Shown: positions 6,175-11,785 of the stretch, in pieces
Numbering within the stretch: position 1 is the first letter of the stretch
Layout of the letters: every line of letters begins with the position of its first letter
NCBI GenBank assembly: GCA_903870185.1
Contig: CAIQCE010000335.1
Coordinates: 1-11,785 of the forward strand
DNA length: 11,785 nucleotides
Direction: 5' to 3'
Source: an uncultured Gammaproteobacteria bacterium
GTDB taxonomy: Bacteria > Pseudomonadota > Gammaproteobacteria > Coxiellales > Coxiellaceae
Position numbers and translations under genes: made by a program
Notes under the pieces: generated by a model
Told to the model about the DNA's origin: nothing
The model's database searches: none
What the model saw: only the letters and a program-made list of their open reading frames with translations

Positions 6175-7402
6175 ATTACTCAATATCGAACTTGCTAGAA
6201 ACGATTTTCCCATTTTAAAGCAACTGTGCCGTTCCAAGCCTTTGGTTTATTTGGACAGCGCTGCCACCGCTCAAAAACCACTAGCCGTGATTGAATCGAT
6301 GAATCAGTATTATCTTCATGATAATGCTAATGTGCATCGTGGTATTTATGAGTTGAGCGAAAGAGCTACTGTAGCCTACGAAAATAGCCGATCTCTAGTA
6401 AAGCAATTTATTAATGCACCTGAACTTCACGAAATTATTTTCACAAAAGGCACAACCGAGGCTATCAATTTAGTGGCCCATAGTTTTGGAATGCTTTCTA
6501 TTCAGTCGGGTGATGAAATTATAGTTTCAGAAATGGAGCATCACTCTAATATCGTGCCTTGGCAAATCTTGTGTGAACAAAAAGGGGCTCTACTAAAAGT
6601 GATTCGAGTAACCGATCAAGGTGAGTTAGATCTTGAACATTACTACTCCATATTAAATTCACGAACTAAATTAGTAGCTGTGACTCATGCTTCCAATTTA
6701 TTAGGCACGATTAATCCCATTAAATCGATGGTTGAAACAGCTCATGCAATGGGAGTTCCAGTATTGGTTGATGGGGCACAAGCAGCCTCTCATCTCTCTG
6801 TTGATGTTCAAGATTTAGATTGTGATTTTTATGTATTTTCTGCGCATAAACTTTATGGCCCAACGGGTGTTGGAGTCTTATATGCAAAATCCAAATGGCT
6901 AGAGCGGATGCCTCCTTATCAAACGGGTGGGGATATGATCTTAGAGGTGAGCTTTAAGAAAACTACTTTTAATGTTTTGCCTCATAAGTTTGAAGCAGGG
7001 ACCCCTAATATGGCGGGTGTGATTGGATTGGGTGCTGCCATTAATTATATTAATAGCTTTGGGTTTCCATCAATTGAATCTCATGAAGCCGAGTTGCTGC
7101 AATATGCGACACAAGCATTACAAAAAATCCCTGGTCTAAAAATTATTGGTGAAGCCGCGCAAAAATTGGCTGTAATTTCTTTTGTGATGGATTCGGCTCA
7201 CCCGCATGATATCGGTACTATTTTAGATATGGAAGGTATTGCGATTCGTGCAGGACATCATTGTGCTATGCCGTTAATTGAACGATTTAAAGTGTCTGCT
7301 ACCGCAAGAGCAAGCTTTGGAGTTTACAATAATCGATCCGATGTGGATGCATTGGTGCTTGGTTTAATTAAAGTGAATGAATTATTTGGTAGAGAGAATT
7401 GA
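6167..7402 (+). CDS. sufS: SufS, cysteine desulfurase (SufU-dependent type)
   Basis: SufS is a PLP enzyme that converts L-cysteine to L-alanine and holds the sulfur as a persulfide for cluster assembly. The 411 residues match the family (E. coli 406). Visible landmarks are LDSAATAQKP near 29-38, EMEHHSN with PLP-stacking H125, VDGAQAASH at about 202-210, the PLP lysine K228 in FSAHKLYGPTG, and the catalytic C366 in AIRAGHHCAMPL. HPHD at 345-348 places a histidine (H347) 19 residues before the catalytic Cys, the same spacing as B. subtilis H342/C361. E. coli, which uses SufE, has AYD there. This fits the adjacent sufU gene and the absence of sufE. The start is fixed by TGGAGG at 6156-6161. The stop shares one base with the sufU start (TGATG). 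Confidence 0.97.
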   Translation: MNKLLNIELARNDFPILKQLCRSKPLVYLDSAATAQKPLAVIESMNQYYLHDNANVHRGIYELSERATVAYENSRSLVKQFINAPELHEIIFTKGTTEAINLVAHSFGMLSIQSGDEIIVSEMEHHSNIVPWQILCEQKGALLKVIRVTDQGELDLEHYYSILNSRTKLVAVTHASNLLGTINPIKSMVETAHAMGVPVLVDGAQAASHLSVDVQDLDCDFYVFSAHKLYGPTGVGVLYAKSKWLERMPPYQTGGDMILEVSFKKTTFNVLPHKFEAGTPNMAGVIGLGAAINYINSFGFPSIESHEAELLQYATQALQKIPGLKIIGEAAQKLAVISFVMDSAHPHDIGTILDMEGIAIRAGHHCAMPLIERFKVSATARASFGVYNNRSDVDALVLGLIKVNELFGREN

Positions 7403-7860
7403 TGTCAGATTACCACGATTTATATCAAGAGCTCATTATCGACCATGGCCGGCATCCTCGAAATTTTGGGGTTTTAGAAGGCGCGAATCATGTCAAAGTA
7501 GGCTTTAATCCTTTATGTGGAGATAAGCTTGTTATTTATTTGAATTTAGAAAGTGAAAAAGTAGAGGGTTTGAAATTTGAGGGCTCAGGATGCGCGATTT
7601 CTATGGCCTCTGCTTCCATGATGACTGAAGCTTTAAAAGGCAAGACACTCGATGAAGCTAAGCTTTTATTTGAAAATTTTCATCAAGTGGTGACAGGACA
7701 CGCTGATCCTAGTGTGCTAGCTGCCTCAGGAAAATTAAAAGCCTTGGCGGGGGTTTCAGAATTCCCAGCTCGAGTAAAATGTGCTTCTTTATGTTGGCAT
7801 ACCTTAAAAGCCGCTTTAGATGCTAACCCAGTTAATGAAAAGCCTATTTCAACGGAGTAA
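7402..7860 (+). CDS. sufU: SufU, zinc-dependent sulfur acceptor for SufS
   Basis: SufU (SUF-type NifU/IscU-fold protein) accepts sulfur from SufS; in B. subtilis it works by moving a zinc ligand to a SufS histidine. The 152 residues contain the family start YHDLYQELIIDHGRHPRNFG, zinc-site residues C39 and D41 in NPLCGDKL, C64 in GSGCAISMASASMM, and C127 in ARVKCASLCWHTL. The B. subtilis ligands are C41, D43, C66 and C128, so the spacing matches to within one residue. The extra segment at about 82-118 between the second and third cysteine regions is typical of SufU. There is no LPPVK motif, which IscU uses to bind HscA. The start ATG overlaps the sufS stop by one base. An IscU-like scaffold role is less likely but cannot be excluded. 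Confidence 0.94.
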   Translation: MSDYHDLYQELIIDHGRHPRNFGVLEGANHVKVGFNPLCGDKLVIYLNLESEKVEGLKFEGSGCAISMASASMMTEALKGKTLDEAKLLFENFHQVVTGHADPSVLAASGKLKALAGVSEFPARVKCASLCWHTLKAALDANPVNEKPISTE

Positions 7861-7862
7861 TA

Positions 7863-8231
7863 ATGATGAATGCTAATAATCCTATTATTCAAATGACTGA
7901 ATCAGCGGTTCAGCATGTTCAAAAGATTTTAGAGAAAAAAGAATCAGGTTCAAAATTTAGACTGTCTGTTAAAGAAACGGGATGTTCAGGTTTGATGTAT
8001 GTGCCGGAAGTAGTAATGGAAGTAAAGCCGACTGATATTGAAGTTTTAATTAATCAAAATCTTACGCTTTATTTAGATCAAGAGGCTCTAGAATCTGTTC
8101 GAGGCACTCTGATTGATCTGAAATCACAATCTTTGGGTCAGCTGCAATTGGTTTATAACAATCCCAATGCGGAAGGTCTTTGTGGTTGTGGGGAAAGTTT
8201 TAATTTAAAAAAACCTGAAGAGGCTGAGTAA
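7863..8231 (+). CDS. sufA: SufA-like A-type Fe-S carrier protein
   Basis: A-type carriers receive clusters from the SufBCD scaffold and hand them to apo-enzymes. The 122 residues show the HesB/IscA fold pattern with the three ligand cysteines: C41 in ETGCSGLMYV, and C107 and C109 in GLCGCGESF near the C-terminus. Length and Cys spacing match SufA/IscA/ErpA. The name SufA rests on the operon position, since sequence alone does not separate these paralogues. GGAG at 7854-7857 lies 5 bases before the first ATG (7863) and 8 before the second (7866), so either Met may be used. The gene is 2 bp after sufU, and its TAA shares a base with the sufT ATG (TAATG). Confidence 0.93.
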   Translation: MMNANNPIIQMTESAVQHVQKILEKKESGSKFRLSVKETGCSGLMYVPEVVMEVKPTDIEVLINQNLTLYLDQEALESVRGTLIDLKSQSLGQLQLVYNNPNAEGLCGCGESFNLKKPEEAE

Positions 8232-8773
8232 TGTCTTCGACAAAAGAAGTGGTGATTTTAAGTCGAGATTGCATCGCGTATATGGTGCCTTCTGGTGCTC
8301 GTATGATGTTGCATCAAGGGACTGAGGTGACTATCACTCAGGATCTAGGGGATACTTATACTGTCAATGTGTATGGGAACTTGGTGAGAATTGATAATAA
8401 AGATGCTGATGCTTTAGGCAAAAAGGCCAAATCTATTTTAAGTGAGTTGCCAGATGATGCTTCACTTGAAGATAAAGTATGGGCGCAGATGAAAACCTGT
8501 TTTGATCCTGAAATACCGGTTAATATTGTAGATCTAGGATTAATTTATAGTTGTGAAATTAGCGAACATCCCGATGGGGGTTTCTTGATTCAGATTAAGA
8601 TGACTTTAACGGCGCCTGGGTGTGGGATGGGTCCTGTTATAGCGGGAGATGTTAAGGCGAAAATCTTAGCAATTCCGAGTGTCACAGAGGCGGATGTAGA
8701 GGTGGTTTTTGATCCTCCTTGGGATAGAGAGATGATGTCAGATACAGCAAAACTTGAATTAGGAATGTTTTGA
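8231..8773 (+). CDS. sufT: SufT, MIP18-family Fe-S maturation factor
   Basis: SufT is an auxiliary factor for maturation of Fe-S proteins; its biochemical step is not settled. The 180 residues have two parts. An N-terminal region of about 70 residues (SRDCIAYMVPSGARMMLHQGTEVTITQDLG, then YGNLVRIDNKDADALG) is specific to the SUF-linked form. A MIP18/DUF59 domain at about 83-180 carries FDPEIPVNIVDLGLIY (91-106), the conserved Cys C131 in TAPGCGMGP, and VFDPPWDREMMS. The full two-part layout distinguishes it from short PaaD-like proteins. AAGAGG at 8218-8223 lies 7 bases before the ATG, inside the end of sufA. It is the last recognisable Fe-S gene of the operon; an MFS gene starts 3 bp later. 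Confidence 0.94.
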   Translation: MSSTKEVVILSRDCIAYMVPSGARMMLHQGTEVTITQDLGDTYTVNVYGNLVRIDNKDADALGKKAKSILSELPDDASLEDKVWAQMKTCFDPEIPVNIVDLGLIYSCEISEHPDGGFLIQIKMTLTAPGCGMGPVIAGDVKAKILAIPSVTEADVEVVFDPPWDREMMSDTAKLELGMF

Positions 8774-8776
8774 AAA

Positions 8777-10027
8777 ATGATTAAAAAAATTACTTCACAA
8801 TCTTATGTCGTCTTTGGCCTGGTCGCTTTATTTCTATTTTATGAAATGGGTGTTCAAGTCTCTCCCAGCGTGATGACTTCACAGTTGATGGAAGCTTGGA
8901 ATGTCGGTGCAGTAGGATTGGGCTTGATTACCTCCTTTTATTTTTATACCTATACCATCATGCAAATTCCTGCAGGATTATTGTTAGATCGATTTGGCGT
9001 TAGACAAATCATATTAACGGCATTATTGGTTTGTGCAATTGGAGCTGCATTATTTGGATCTACTCATTCCATAGTGACTGCTTCTTTAGCGCGGATGTTA
9101 ATGGGTTTTGGCTCAGCCTTCGCTTTTGTGTCGGTATTGGCAGTGGCTGAACGCTGGTTTCCAGCACGATATTTTGCTTTGTTAGCAGGAATGGCGCAGT
9201 TATTTGCAGCACTCGGTGCAATGAGTGGTGAGTTGCCCGTTGCATTTGTTGTTGATCATTTAGGTTGGCGACAAACGATGTTTATTTTAGCCATTATGAG
9301 TTTGGTTTTAGTCACCTTAATTGTCTTTTTTGTACGTGAGCCTAAAAATATTGTCGATGAACCGGTACGGCATTGTGATGATGGAATTTTAAAAGGCCTT
9401 CATGTGATTTTAAAGGATATACAAACTTGGACTTTAGCGCTGTATGCCTTTTTAAATTGGGCCCCGATGGCATTTTTTGCTTCTTTGTGGGGTGTTCCTT
9501 ACTTGCAAGCTAGTTATGGATTAAGCAATAGTGAGTCCGCTTCACTGATGGGTTTAGTTTGGATTGGAATCGGATTGGGTTCGCCGATCATCGGTTATAT
9601 TTCTGATTTGATCGGGCGGCGTAATTTGCTACTGCAATTATCGACACTTTTAGGTTTGATAGTTTCCTTAATGATTTTATATGGTCACCAATTGAATGCG
9701 ATTGAATTGGGAATTTTATTGTTTTTATTAGGGGTTTCTTGTTCTGGGCAGGTCTTAAGTTTTGCAGTGGTTAAAGACAATGCGCATCCAAGCAAGCGTG
9801 CTACGGCGATTGCGATTAATAATATGGCGGTGGTAGCAGCGGGTGCTTTGTTTCTCCCGATGGTGGGTTATTTGTTGAATCAACATCATCAGGGCTTGGT
9901 TCATGTTTATAGTGCAGGTGATTATCAGTATGCGATGTTGTTATTGCCTGTGGTTTATGGATTAGGATTGGTAGTGAGTTTCTTTGGCATTCGGGAGACT
10001 TTTTGCCGCTCTCAAGCGAGCAATTAA
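8777..10027 (+). CDS. MFS transporter, Pht/Fpt-like, substrate unknown
   Basis: This is a 416-residue inner-membrane carrier of the major facilitator superfamily with about 12 predicted helices. Motif A appears after helix 2 (GLLLDRFGVR at 67-76) and in its second-half copy (GYISDLIGRR, 273-282). The N-terminal YEMGVQVSPSVMTSQLMEAW, the FYFYTYTIMQIPAGLLLDRFG segment and the ERWFPARYFALLAG loop resemble the phagosomal nutrient transporters of Legionella (Pht) and Francisella (Fpt). That assignment is an impression from memory. The substrate cannot be read from sequence; amino acids are plausible for that group. It starts 3 bp after sufT with only a weak AGGA 12 bases upstream, so it may be expressed as the end of the suf transcript, or its position may be chance. 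The gene is intact. Confidence 0.9.
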   Translation: MIKKITSQSYVVFGLVALFLFYEMGVQVSPSVMTSQLMEAWNVGAVGLGLITSFYFYTYTIMQIPAGLLLDRFGVRQIILTALLVCAIGAALFGSTHSIVTASLARMLMGFGSAFAFVSVLAVAERWFPARYFALLAGMAQLFAALGAMSGELPVAFVVDHLGWRQTMFILAIMSLVLVTLIVFFVREPKNIVDEPVRHCDDGILKGLHVILKDIQTWTLALYAFLNWAPMAFFASLWGVPYLQASYGLSNSESASLMGLVWIGIGLGSPIIGYISDLIGRRNLLLQLSTLLGLIVSLMILYGHQLNAIELGILLFLLGVSCSGQVLSFAVVKDNAHPSKRATAIAINNMAVVAAGALFLPMVGYLLNQHHQGLVHVYSAGDYQYAMLLLPVVYGLGLVVSFFGIRETFCRSQASN

Positions 10028-10035
10028 ATCATATA

Positions 10036-10062
10036 GGGTGGGTAAAACGAAGTGTACCCACC
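10036..10062. repeat. REP-like palindrome, possible terminator after the MFS gene
   Basis: GGTGGGTA (10037-10044) pairs exactly with TACCCACC (10055-10062), and the loop contains ACGAAGT, which can close a further small hairpin around GAA. From memory the element matches a widespread bacterial intergenic palindrome of the GTAGGGTGGGC...GCCCACC type. It begins 9 bases after the MFS stop and is followed by a T-rich stretch (TTCTTTGTATTTCTTC), so it could also end the suf-MFS transcript. The family call needs a copy count in the genome. Confidence 0.55.
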
Positions 10063-10117
10063 ATCCCCGTTCTTTGTATTTCTTCATATATTCACTTGCC
10101 TAGCCATAACCCCATCG

Positions 10118-10160
10118 TCCCGCTAAGGCCGCTGTCCTGCGACTTGTTCGCGGGATCCAG
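10118..10160. repeat. Second palindromic repeat, CCCGC...GCGGGATCCAG type
   Basis: TCCTGCGA (10135-10142) and TCGCGGGA (10148-10155) form an 8-bp stem with one T-G wobble and a CTTGT loop. TCCCGC at 10118-10123 is a second possible partner for GCGGGA at 10150-10155. The end GCGGGATCCAG resembles dispersed repeats seen in several intracellular bacteria (GCGGGATCCAG or GCGGGAATCCAG ends). It is GC-rich against its AT-rich surroundings. It lies between convergent genes and is followed by T-rich DNA, so it may also act as a terminator. Confidence 0.5.
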
Positions 10161-10182
10161 TTCTTTACCTTCTTTTTAGAGT

Positions 10183-11301
10183 TTAAATATATTCATTTTT
10201 GAAAATCTTTCGAGCGCCTTTTTGCTTTAAATGCCAGTAATCTAAGAAATCACTCGCTTCCAGGCCAGCCTTAGAAGGGTTGTATGAGGAAATTTTTTTT
10301 AATTTATATTTGGCTGCAATTGACAGGAAGTAATTTTCAGAAAGATTAACGATCGCATAATTTGAATCACTTCTGACGAGTTCAGAGTAGGCCTTTGGTT
10401 CGAGTGCAGGAAAATATAGAATAACATTGACGTGATGTTGCATTAAGTATTGTATAAAATTTTCGAAGAGATTTGTATACTCTTCGCTTAATTCGGTACT
10501 AATCCGATTGTTGATACGTGACTCATTTATTGCTTTCATAACTTCATTTTCCACTTCTTTCACAGACCTGGATTCTTGATTTTTTGATGGAAGGGTGGCG
10601 CCATCTGGAGTTCTTATAATGCAAGAAGGGCATGACTTTTGATTTTTGAATATGGCATCATTATTGCTTTCTACTTCCTCATGACTTGAAAGGGACAGTT
10701 TAAGTTTTTCTATAGAAGCTTTTAGATAGTCAAAAGATAATAATTGAGAGTATTTTATTGACAATCCACTTATTTCTTCAATAAAAGCAAAATGAAAATC
10801 TTTATTGAGCAATAATTTTTTTCCTTCTTCATATTCAAAGGCTAGATTTGTTTTCCATTGCTCTTTTCCAGAAAATTGATCGACAAGCCAGGGGTCTAAG
10901 CAAATTATAACGGTTTTTGGCTGCCATCCTCTTTTCTGAAAAATATAATATAGCGCTATATCATCTTGTAGAGCTGCACTTGAGACGCTGAGATTATAAA
11001 AGCTGTTGTTGTGAATCATTTTGTGAGTGATTGGATGAGTATGGCTGGAGCCAAATACCAATATTTCAGGTGGTGTTTTTAGATTTCCTATCATTAGTTT
11101 TTGAAGTGAGCGTTCATTAAAATTTGAATTTACCATCCACTGCTTTCCTAAAAGCAAATGGGTGGCTATTTCATTTTCAAATTTTTTAGAACGATAAAAT
11201 TGATTGCCTGGGTCTCCATAATAATTAATTACCAGGATGCTTCCGAGGAAAACAATGATTAAACATGAGGATCTGATTAAAAATTTTTTATAAAGAGTCA
11301 T
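10183..11301 (-). CDS. Membrane-anchored SGNH (AlgX/DltD-like) protein, partner of MBOAT
   Basis: This 372-residue protein has one N-terminal membrane segment (about 9-28) and a large part expected to lie in the periplasm. The SGNH-hydrolase signature is visible: ILVFGSSHTHP at 80-90, with S86 as the likely nucleophile in the GSS (GDS-like) motif, and DYWHLKQKGARKIF with D354 and H357 as the DxxH block near the C-terminus. Such proteins work with MBOAT acyltransferases to O-acylate exported or surface polymers (AlgJ/AlgX, PatB, DltD). The gene directly downstream of an MBOAT gene supports this. Residues about 200-275 are polar and low in conservation signals, with CPSC at 224-227 as a possible disulfide. 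A GAGA site that starts in the MBOAT stop codon precedes the ATG by a few bases; the gap is 8 bp. The substrate polymer is unknown. Confidence 0.8.
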   Translation of the reverse strand: MTLYKKFLIRSSCLIIVFLGSILVINYYGDPGNQFYRSKKFENEIATHLLLGKQWMVNSNFNERSLQKLMIGNLKTPPEILVFGSSHTHPITHKMIHNNSFYNLSVSSAALQDDIALYYIFQKRGWQPKTVIICLDPWLVDQFSGKEQWKTNLAFEYEEGKKLLLNKDFHFAFIEEISGLSIKYSQLLSFDYLKASIEKLKLSLSSHEEVESNNDAIFKNQKSCPSCIIRTPDGATLPSKNQESRSVKEVENEVMKAINESRINNRISTELSEEYTNLFENFIQYLMQHHVNVILYFPALEPKAYSELVRSDSNYAIVNLSENYFLSIAAKYKLKKISSYNPSKAGLEASDFLDYWHLKQKGARKIFKNEYI

Positions 11302-11309
11302 TTTATTCT

Positions 11310-11785
11310 CTAAAATCGAAAGTAAAGAAATATGCTGGATGCTTGTATATTAATGATACCAAGTGAAAAAATAAGTGTGGTGAAAATTGTCCAAACTAGC
11401 GTGGGTTTCCATAATAATAATTTATTTTTATGGGTAAGTTTTTCTGAACTCAAAAATAGAGCGGGCTTGTATTTCCATAAGAGTTGATAGGAATTTGGCA
11501 GTAGCCAGATGATTATAAATGAGAGTAATAATAGCTTAATAGAACTATTTGATGTCCACGTATGTTCAGATGAGAATCCAATATGAATTTTCCCTAAATA
11601 TGCTTGAATGGATGCTGGAATACCCCAGTAGGATGGTAAGACCAGATTTTGGCAAAACATCGAATGCAAGATTTTAACTGCCGTTGAGAAGTTGGGTGAG
11701 CGAAAGAAAATCCAGGCAACAACAACCGCAATAAATGTCAGCAACCTTGAGATGTTATTTAATATAAAACTGTTGAGGGGTTTGA
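11310..11785 (-). CDS. MBOAT-family membrane O-acyltransferase, C-terminal part
   Basis: Only the 3' end of this gene lies in the window. The frame is open to the right edge, reading KPLNSFILNNISRLLTFIAVVVAWIFFRSPNFSTAVKILHSMF. The TTG at 11744 is therefore an internal Leu codon, not the start. LTFIAVVVAWIFFRSPNFSTA is the characteristic late helix of the AlgI/DltB-type MBOAT family, usually found after the catalytic histidine, which would be off the window. Further hydrophobic helices follow (KLLLLSFIIIWLLP and a final segment before the RF end). The protein would move acyl groups across the inner membrane for transfer by a periplasmic partner, here probably the SGNH protein encoded 8 bp downstream. 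The assignment rests on one strong motif, membrane topology and the neighbour. Confidence 0.82.
   Translation of the reverse strand, partial: KPLNSFILNNISRLLTFIAVVVAWIFFRSPNFSTAVKILHSMFCQNLVLPSYWGIPASIQAYLGKIHIGFSSEHTWTSNSSIKLLLLSFIIIWLLPNSYQLLWKYKPALFLSSEKLTHKNKLLLWKPTLVWTIFTTLIFSLGIINIQASSIFLYFRF

Noticed and set aside
7402..7860. IscU and an ISC-type operon
   Set aside because: No LPPVK motif, the SufU-type insert is present, and neighbours are sufBCDS rather than iscA, hscBA and fdx.
10028..10182. tRNA, CRISPR array or small RNA in the convergent spacer
   Set aside because: No cloverleaf and no regularly spaced repeats; the only structure is the two palindromes listed.
11310..11744. Complete 144-residue membrane protein starting at the TTG at 11744
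   Set aside because: The frame continues to the window edge with MBOAT-like sequence, so this is the end of a longer gene.

Overview
The window looks like chromosomal DNA of an AT-rich gammaproteobacterium, most likely from the Legionellales (Legionella/Coxiella/Berkiella-like). This rests on protein-level impressions: a 'gammaproteobacterial' SUF regulator, a Pht/Fpt-like MFS carrier, and two effector-like orphan proteins, one with ankyrin-type repeats. No taxonomic marker gene is present, so the placement is an inference.

Region 1 (1-2034, + strand) holds two unrecognised genes. The first is cut by the left edge and encodes a membrane protein with a coiled-coil and a low-complexity tail. 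The second encodes a protein with an N-terminal ankyrin-like part, a helical YEAAA-type middle and a Pro/Ala/Ser-rich tail. They are 33 bp apart and end at a 12-bp perfect hairpin that overlaps the stop codon.

Region 2 (about 2086-8773, + strand) is a complete, tightly coupled SUF iron-sulfur cluster operon: Rrf2-type regulator, sufB, sufC, sufD, sufS, sufU, sufA-like, sufT. A 25-bp dyad overlaps the predicted promoter and is a natural operator for the regulator. Genes overlap or are separated by 20 bp or less. SufS takes sulfur from cysteine and passes it to SufU; SufB, SufC and SufD form the ATP-driven scaffold; the A-type protein carries clusters to targets; SufT is a maturation factor. 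SufS carries the histidine used in SufU-dependent desulfurases, and no SufE is present, so this is a U-type SUF system. An MFS carrier gene (8777-10027) begins 3 bp after sufT and may be the last gene of the transcript.

Region 3 (10028-10182) is a short convergent intergenic spacer with two palindromic elements that look like dispersed repeats. They may also end transcription.

Region 4 (10183-11785, - strand) has the 3' end of an MBOAT-family membrane acyltransferase gene followed by an SGNH/AlgX-DltD-like membrane-anchored protein, a typical pair for O-acylation of an envelope or exported glycan.

Most of the window is recognisable. The parts least explained by known families are the two genes at the left and the repeat pair in the spacer.
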